Shown here piece by piece: positions 4,977-7,465 of a DNA stretch of 7,465 bases. Position numbers and translations under genes: made by a program. Below the pieces are notes generated by a model. It was given only the letters and a program-made list of their open reading frames with translations, ran no database searches and had not been told where the DNA came from. Within the stretch, counting starts at the first letter, position 1. Each line of letters opens with the position of its first letter. Source of the DNA: Desulfobacula sp. (GTDB lineage Bacteria; Desulfobacterota; Desulfobacteria; Desulfobacterales; Desulfobacteraceae); the NCBI GenBank assembly GCA_027858355.1, contig JAQICW010000415.1, forward strand, positions 1-7,465, read 5' to 3'.

Positions 4977-5001
4977 GGACGCAGATTTACTCAGATGACT
5001 C
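4977..5001. repeat. 25-base direct repeat flanking vapBC, copy 2
   Basis: Same as 4143-4167 except for one base (TTTA for TTTT in the middle). It ends one base before the methyltransferase stop codon. The inverted partner seen beside copy 1 is absent here. Confidence 0.8.
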
Positions 5002-5002
5002 A

Positions 5003-6559
5003 TCATTTAATTTTTGCGATCAGCAGTGTTCTTCCGATGGTGCCGAGGATACGTTTGTCCTGCATTTTTTGTACCTGGTTCCCGGTCAGGCGTTCAGAGG
5101 ACAGGGGACATTCTATGCGAAAGATTGTTTTCCATCCAGTTTCTGATAAAAGGCTGTGGTAGTCAAATATTGTAATTGCTTTATCGGGTTTTTCATCGGC
5201 GGCTGGTGTGGATTCAAAATCACGCCAGTCAGCATTGAGGAAAGCCAGGGTTGTTGTTGGTTTTGCATTTTTATGGGCCAGGGTGAAAAAATCTTTAAAA
5301 AATTGTTTGTAATCTGTTTTTGTGTATGAGGATATGGAGGGGATATCCTTATTTGCTATTTTTTCGTATTCCTTTTTTTTCTTGGTGTAATAAGGGGGAT
5401 CAAAAAAGATCAGGTCTGGTTTTTTTGTGACGGGCCATGTTTCTTTTTTGGGGTCCCAGTGGTGGTATTCTATTTCAGGGCGCTTGCCTTGCTTGTCTTG
5501 GGTCGCAAGATCAAATGCCTGGCATTTTCGTTCAAAGAGGAGGCATGTGTCAGGGACTACGCCGCCACCGGCCATGGGGTCAAGGACAAAATCGCCGGGT
5601 TTTGTGAAATAGTACAAGGTGTGGGCAATGAGCTGGGCCGGGATGCGGCCGGGCCAGTCGTCCCCGAATCGTTCATCACATTCATTAAAATTCCACTGGT
5701 CCCAGGTGCGAAGACCCCATCCAAGCTCTTTGAATTTTTCCTGATCCGTCTTTCCCTGTAATCTCAAGGCCCAGGCCAAAGGCAGGTCCATTTGAAAATG
5801 ACGGGCAATGTATTCCATGTCATGGCCCTGGGAGAGCAAAGTATCGATATTGCCAATATTGGCATTTCCGATAATTTCAGATACGCGGTTCTGGCTGAGT
5901 CCCACTTTGTCTGAGATTTTCTCCTGGGTCCATCCCAGGCGGGCAAGGCGTATGATGGTGCTGTCCCGGCTGGTCCGCTGCCTGGCGCGGATATCGGATA
6001 CCCACAGGTTGACAGATTGGCGGCTGACCCCAAGTTTTTCTGCCAGGGCCGTTTCCTTGACACTACATTCCGGGTCTGAAAGGGCAATGTCCCGGGCAAC
6101 CTGCTTTTTATCATTGGTGCTCAGCCGGTCCCCGTGGCTGATATTGCTCTGGGCAGATTCAAGAAGAAGCGCTATTTTGTTTTTCTCGTAATCAAGGGGG
6201 GTGTCTTTCCATTCAATGGCTGCAATCTCTTTGATTCCCTTTTCCTTAAATGCGGACCAGCGGTGGACCCCGTCCAGGATTATGGTTACTGTGGTTTTTA
6301 TGCCGTCATCGGCACTGGTGTAATTGAACACCCTCTGAACCTTGACAGGCGGGAACTGCGCATTGATGTCAAGGGCTTCCACATAGACGCTGATGGTTTT
6401 CTGACTTACAGTGCCCCTGGGGTAGATAAACTTATCCCATGTTAAATCTTCAGTTTTCAGGGTCACAGTTTTCAGGGTCAGGCTTTCCTTATTGTAGTTA
6501 TTGGGGAGGGGGGTAAAGTGGTTATCGAAGTCAGACCCCACTATGCAAAAAGTCCTCAT
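5003..6559 (-). CDS. ParB-like/HTH/DNA methyltransferase fusion protein
   Basis: A 518-residue protein from ATG 6559. Residues about 45-130 resemble the ParB/sulfiredoxin fold ([10 protein letters not shown], the DGxHR motif at 96-100). Two or three helix-turn-helix segments follow ([16 protein letters not shown] near 170-186, [20 protein letters not shown] near 209-228, and perhaps [17 protein letters not shown]). The C-terminal half is an N6-adenine/N4-cytosine methyltransferase: the SAM site [13 protein letters not shown] (325-337) precedes the catalytic DPPYY (387-391). Such fusions are common in phages and accessory regions, where they may mark or protect DNA. No restriction enzyme is adjacent. 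The start is uncertain: GTG 6541 overlaps the fcl stop by 11 bases, ATG 6559 by 29, and neither has a strong ribosome site. Residues before about 40 (long C/T-rich and repeated stretch) may not be ancestral. Confidence 0.87.
   Translation of the reverse strand: MRTFCIVGSDFDNHFTPLPNNYNKESLTLKTVTLKTEDLTWDKFIYPRGTVSQKTISVYVEALDINAQFPPVKVQRVFNYTSADDGIKTTVTIILDGVHRWSAFKEKGIKEIAAIEWKDTPLDYEKNKIALLLESAQSNISHGDRLSTNDKKQVARDIALSDPECSVKETALAEKLGVSRQSVNLWVSDIRARQRTSRDSTIIRLARLGWTQEKISDKVGLSQNRVSEIIGNANIGNIDTLLSQGHDMEYIARHFQMDLPLAWALRLQGKTDQEKFKELGWGLRTWDQWNFNECDERFGDDWPGRIPAQLIAHTLYYFTKPGDFVLDPMAGGGVVPDTCLLFERKCQAFDLATQDKQGKRPEIEYHHWDPKKETWPVTKKPDLIFFDPPYYTKKKKEYEKIANKDIPSISSYTKTDYKQFFKDFFTLAHKNAKPTTTLAFLNADWRDFESTPAADEKPDKAITIFDYHSLLSETGWKTIFRIECPLSSERLTGNQVQKMQDKRILGTIGRTLLIAKIK
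6451..6480. repeat. Two perfect 15-base tandem repeats near the methyltransferase start
   Basis: CAGTTTTCAGGGTCA occurs twice back to back (6451-6465, 6466-6480). On the minus strand it encodes [10 protein letters not shown] in the N-terminal region of the methyltransferase, so the duplication keeps the frame. Confidence 0.85.
6530..6539. repeat. Half-palindrome F at the fcl/methyltransferase junction
   Basis: GTCAGACCCC is ten bases of the element palindrome. It supplies the fcl stop (TGA at 6533-6531) and may mark an old element end. No tandem repeats or hairpin accompany it, so it could be chance. Confidence 0.35.
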
Positions 6560-7465
6560 AGGCGAACTCGATTCCCTTTTCAAGCTCGATTTTCGGTTCC
6601 CAGCCAAGTTTCCTCAGACGGGTCGAATCCATCAGTTTTCTTGGGGTTCCGTCGGGCTTGGAGGCATCAAAGGTAAGCTTATTTTTAAATCCGACAACTT
6701 CCTGGACCAATTCAGCCAATTGCCGGATACTTATCTCTTTGCCTGATCCTATATTGATATGGGCCTGAATGGTACCGCTTGCATCTTCAAACGCAATGTC
6801 TTTGTTATCAATATTTTCAAGCAAAAACACACAGGCCTGGGCAAGATCATCCGCATATAAAAATTCCCGCAGAGGATTTCCGCTGCCCCATATTGTGACC
6901 GAATCTGCGTTGCTGATTTTTGCCTCGTGCATCCGCCGGATAAGGGCCGGCAGAACATGTGAATTTTCCGGATGATAATTATCCCCCGGCCCGTAGAGGT
7001 TTGTGGGCATGGCGGAAATAAAATTGGTGCCGTACTGGCGGTTATAGGCGTCACACATACGGATACCCGCAATCTTTGCAATGGCATAGGGTTCGTTGGT
7101 GGGCTCAAGGGGCAGTGTCAGCAGAGCTTCTTCGGCCATGGGCTGGGGGGCAAGTTTGGGATAAATGCAGCTTGAGCCGAGAAACAAGAGCTTTTTAACA
7201 CCATGGGTGTAGGCCGCATGGATCACATTGGTTTGAACCATCAGATTTTCATAGATAAACTGGGCCCTGAAGTTGCTGTTGGCCCCGATTCCCCCGACTT
7301 TGGCCGAAGCTATAACCACATACTCGGGTTTTTCTCCGGCAAACAAATCTTCCACCTCTTTTTGTCGTATCAGATCAAGCTGGGCATGGGTTCTGCCCAT
7401 GAGATTGGTGTAGCCTTTGGATTCAAGGGAACGCCAGATGGCTGAGCCAACCATACCGCAATGAC
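6531..7465 (-). CDS. fcl: GDP-L-fucose synthase (5' end outside window)
   Basis: Converts GDP-4-keto-6-deoxymannose to GDP-L-fucose by epimerisation and NADPH-dependent reduction, for surface polysaccharide synthesis in the cytoplasm. It is a short-chain dehydrogenase/reductase. The sequence enters at the nucleotide-binding loop (HCGMVGSA), so roughly ten residues are missing. Numbered from the first visible Met, Ser94 and Cys96 (GSSCIYP), Tyr123 and Lys127 (YAIAK) and His166 (HPENSHV) match catalytic Ser107, Cys109, Tyr136, Lys140 and His179 of the E. coli enzyme with a constant offset of 13. It ends YEDFLHSGV; the last residues and the stop are read from the GGGGTCTGAC half-palindrome. It probably belongs to a polysaccharide cluster to the right. 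Confidence 0.95.
   Translation of the reverse strand, partial: HCGMVGSAIWRSLESKGYTNLMGRTHAQLDLIRQKEVEDLFAGEKPEYVVIASAKVGGIGANSNFRAQFIYENLMVQTNVIHAAYTHGVKKLLFLGSSCIYPKLAPQPMAEEALLTLPLEPTNEPYAIAKIAGIRMCDAYNRQYGTNFISAMPTNLYGPGDNYHPENSHVLPALIRRMHEAKISNADSVTIWGSGNPLREFLYADDLAQACVFLLENIDNKDIAFEDASGTIQAHINIGSGKEISIRQLAELVQEVVGFKNKLTFDASKPDGTPRKLMDSTRLRKLGWEPKIELEKGIEFAYEDFLHSGV

Noticed and set aside
5427..6445. Several plus-strand reading frames opposite the methyltransferase, and one minus-strand frame at 5764-6114
   Set aside because: They are shadows of a gene with clear ParB-like, HTH and DPPY motifs.

Overview
Organism: there is no rRNA or tRNA to fix it. The mix of low-GC toxin-antitoxin genes, a ParB-fused methyltransferase, a GDP-fucose gene and abundant GGGGTCTGACCCC palindromes fits a Gram-negative bacterium, most likely a Desulfobacterota (deltaproteobacterial) chromosome. 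That placement is inference. Every gene I accept is on the minus strand, so the window reads right to left.

Right part (about 5000-7465, visibly higher GC): the 3' part of a GDP-L-fucose synthase gene (fcl, running off the window) overlaps the start of a ParB-like/HTH/DNA-methyltransferase fusion gene. Half of the GGGGTCTGACCCC palindrome lies at their junction and supplies the fcl stop codon.

Left part (1-5000, AT-rich): an accessory array of four toxin-antitoxin modules. From right to left they are vapBC; an addiction-module antitoxin with a ParE-type toxin and a coupled gene for an unknown HExxH protein; a ribbon-helix-helix antitoxin with a RelE toxin; and mntA-hepT. Each module has its own plausible sigma70-type promoter. 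The toxin and antitoxin genes of each module overlap by 1-26 bases.

Between modules lie copies of one repeated element, all in the same orientation. It starts with the palindrome (C)GGGGTCTGACCCC(G)CTAAG and, in three copies, ends about 106-114 bases later with a hairpin closed by CTTAAAA/TTTTAAG. That stem keeps pairing through a compensatory change in one copy. To the left of each full palindrome is a short irregular tandem repeat whose word differs by locus (gataacgggg, atatcaggg, aatgcaggg) but always runs into the palindrome. The layout resembles an array of gene-plus-site cassettes, but the sites do not look like integron attC sites.

Many genes show damage. hepT carries a 75-base in-frame insertion with a hairpin, TTAG direct repeats at its ends and a TGA stop. 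The ParE antitoxin has no ATG/GTG/TTG start. The ParE toxin ends in element-derived sequence. A small gene at 3865-4125 has an in-frame amber codon. vapBC is bracketed by near-identical 25-base direct repeats. The region looks like a place where small selfish cassettes and palindromic repeats accumulate and decay.
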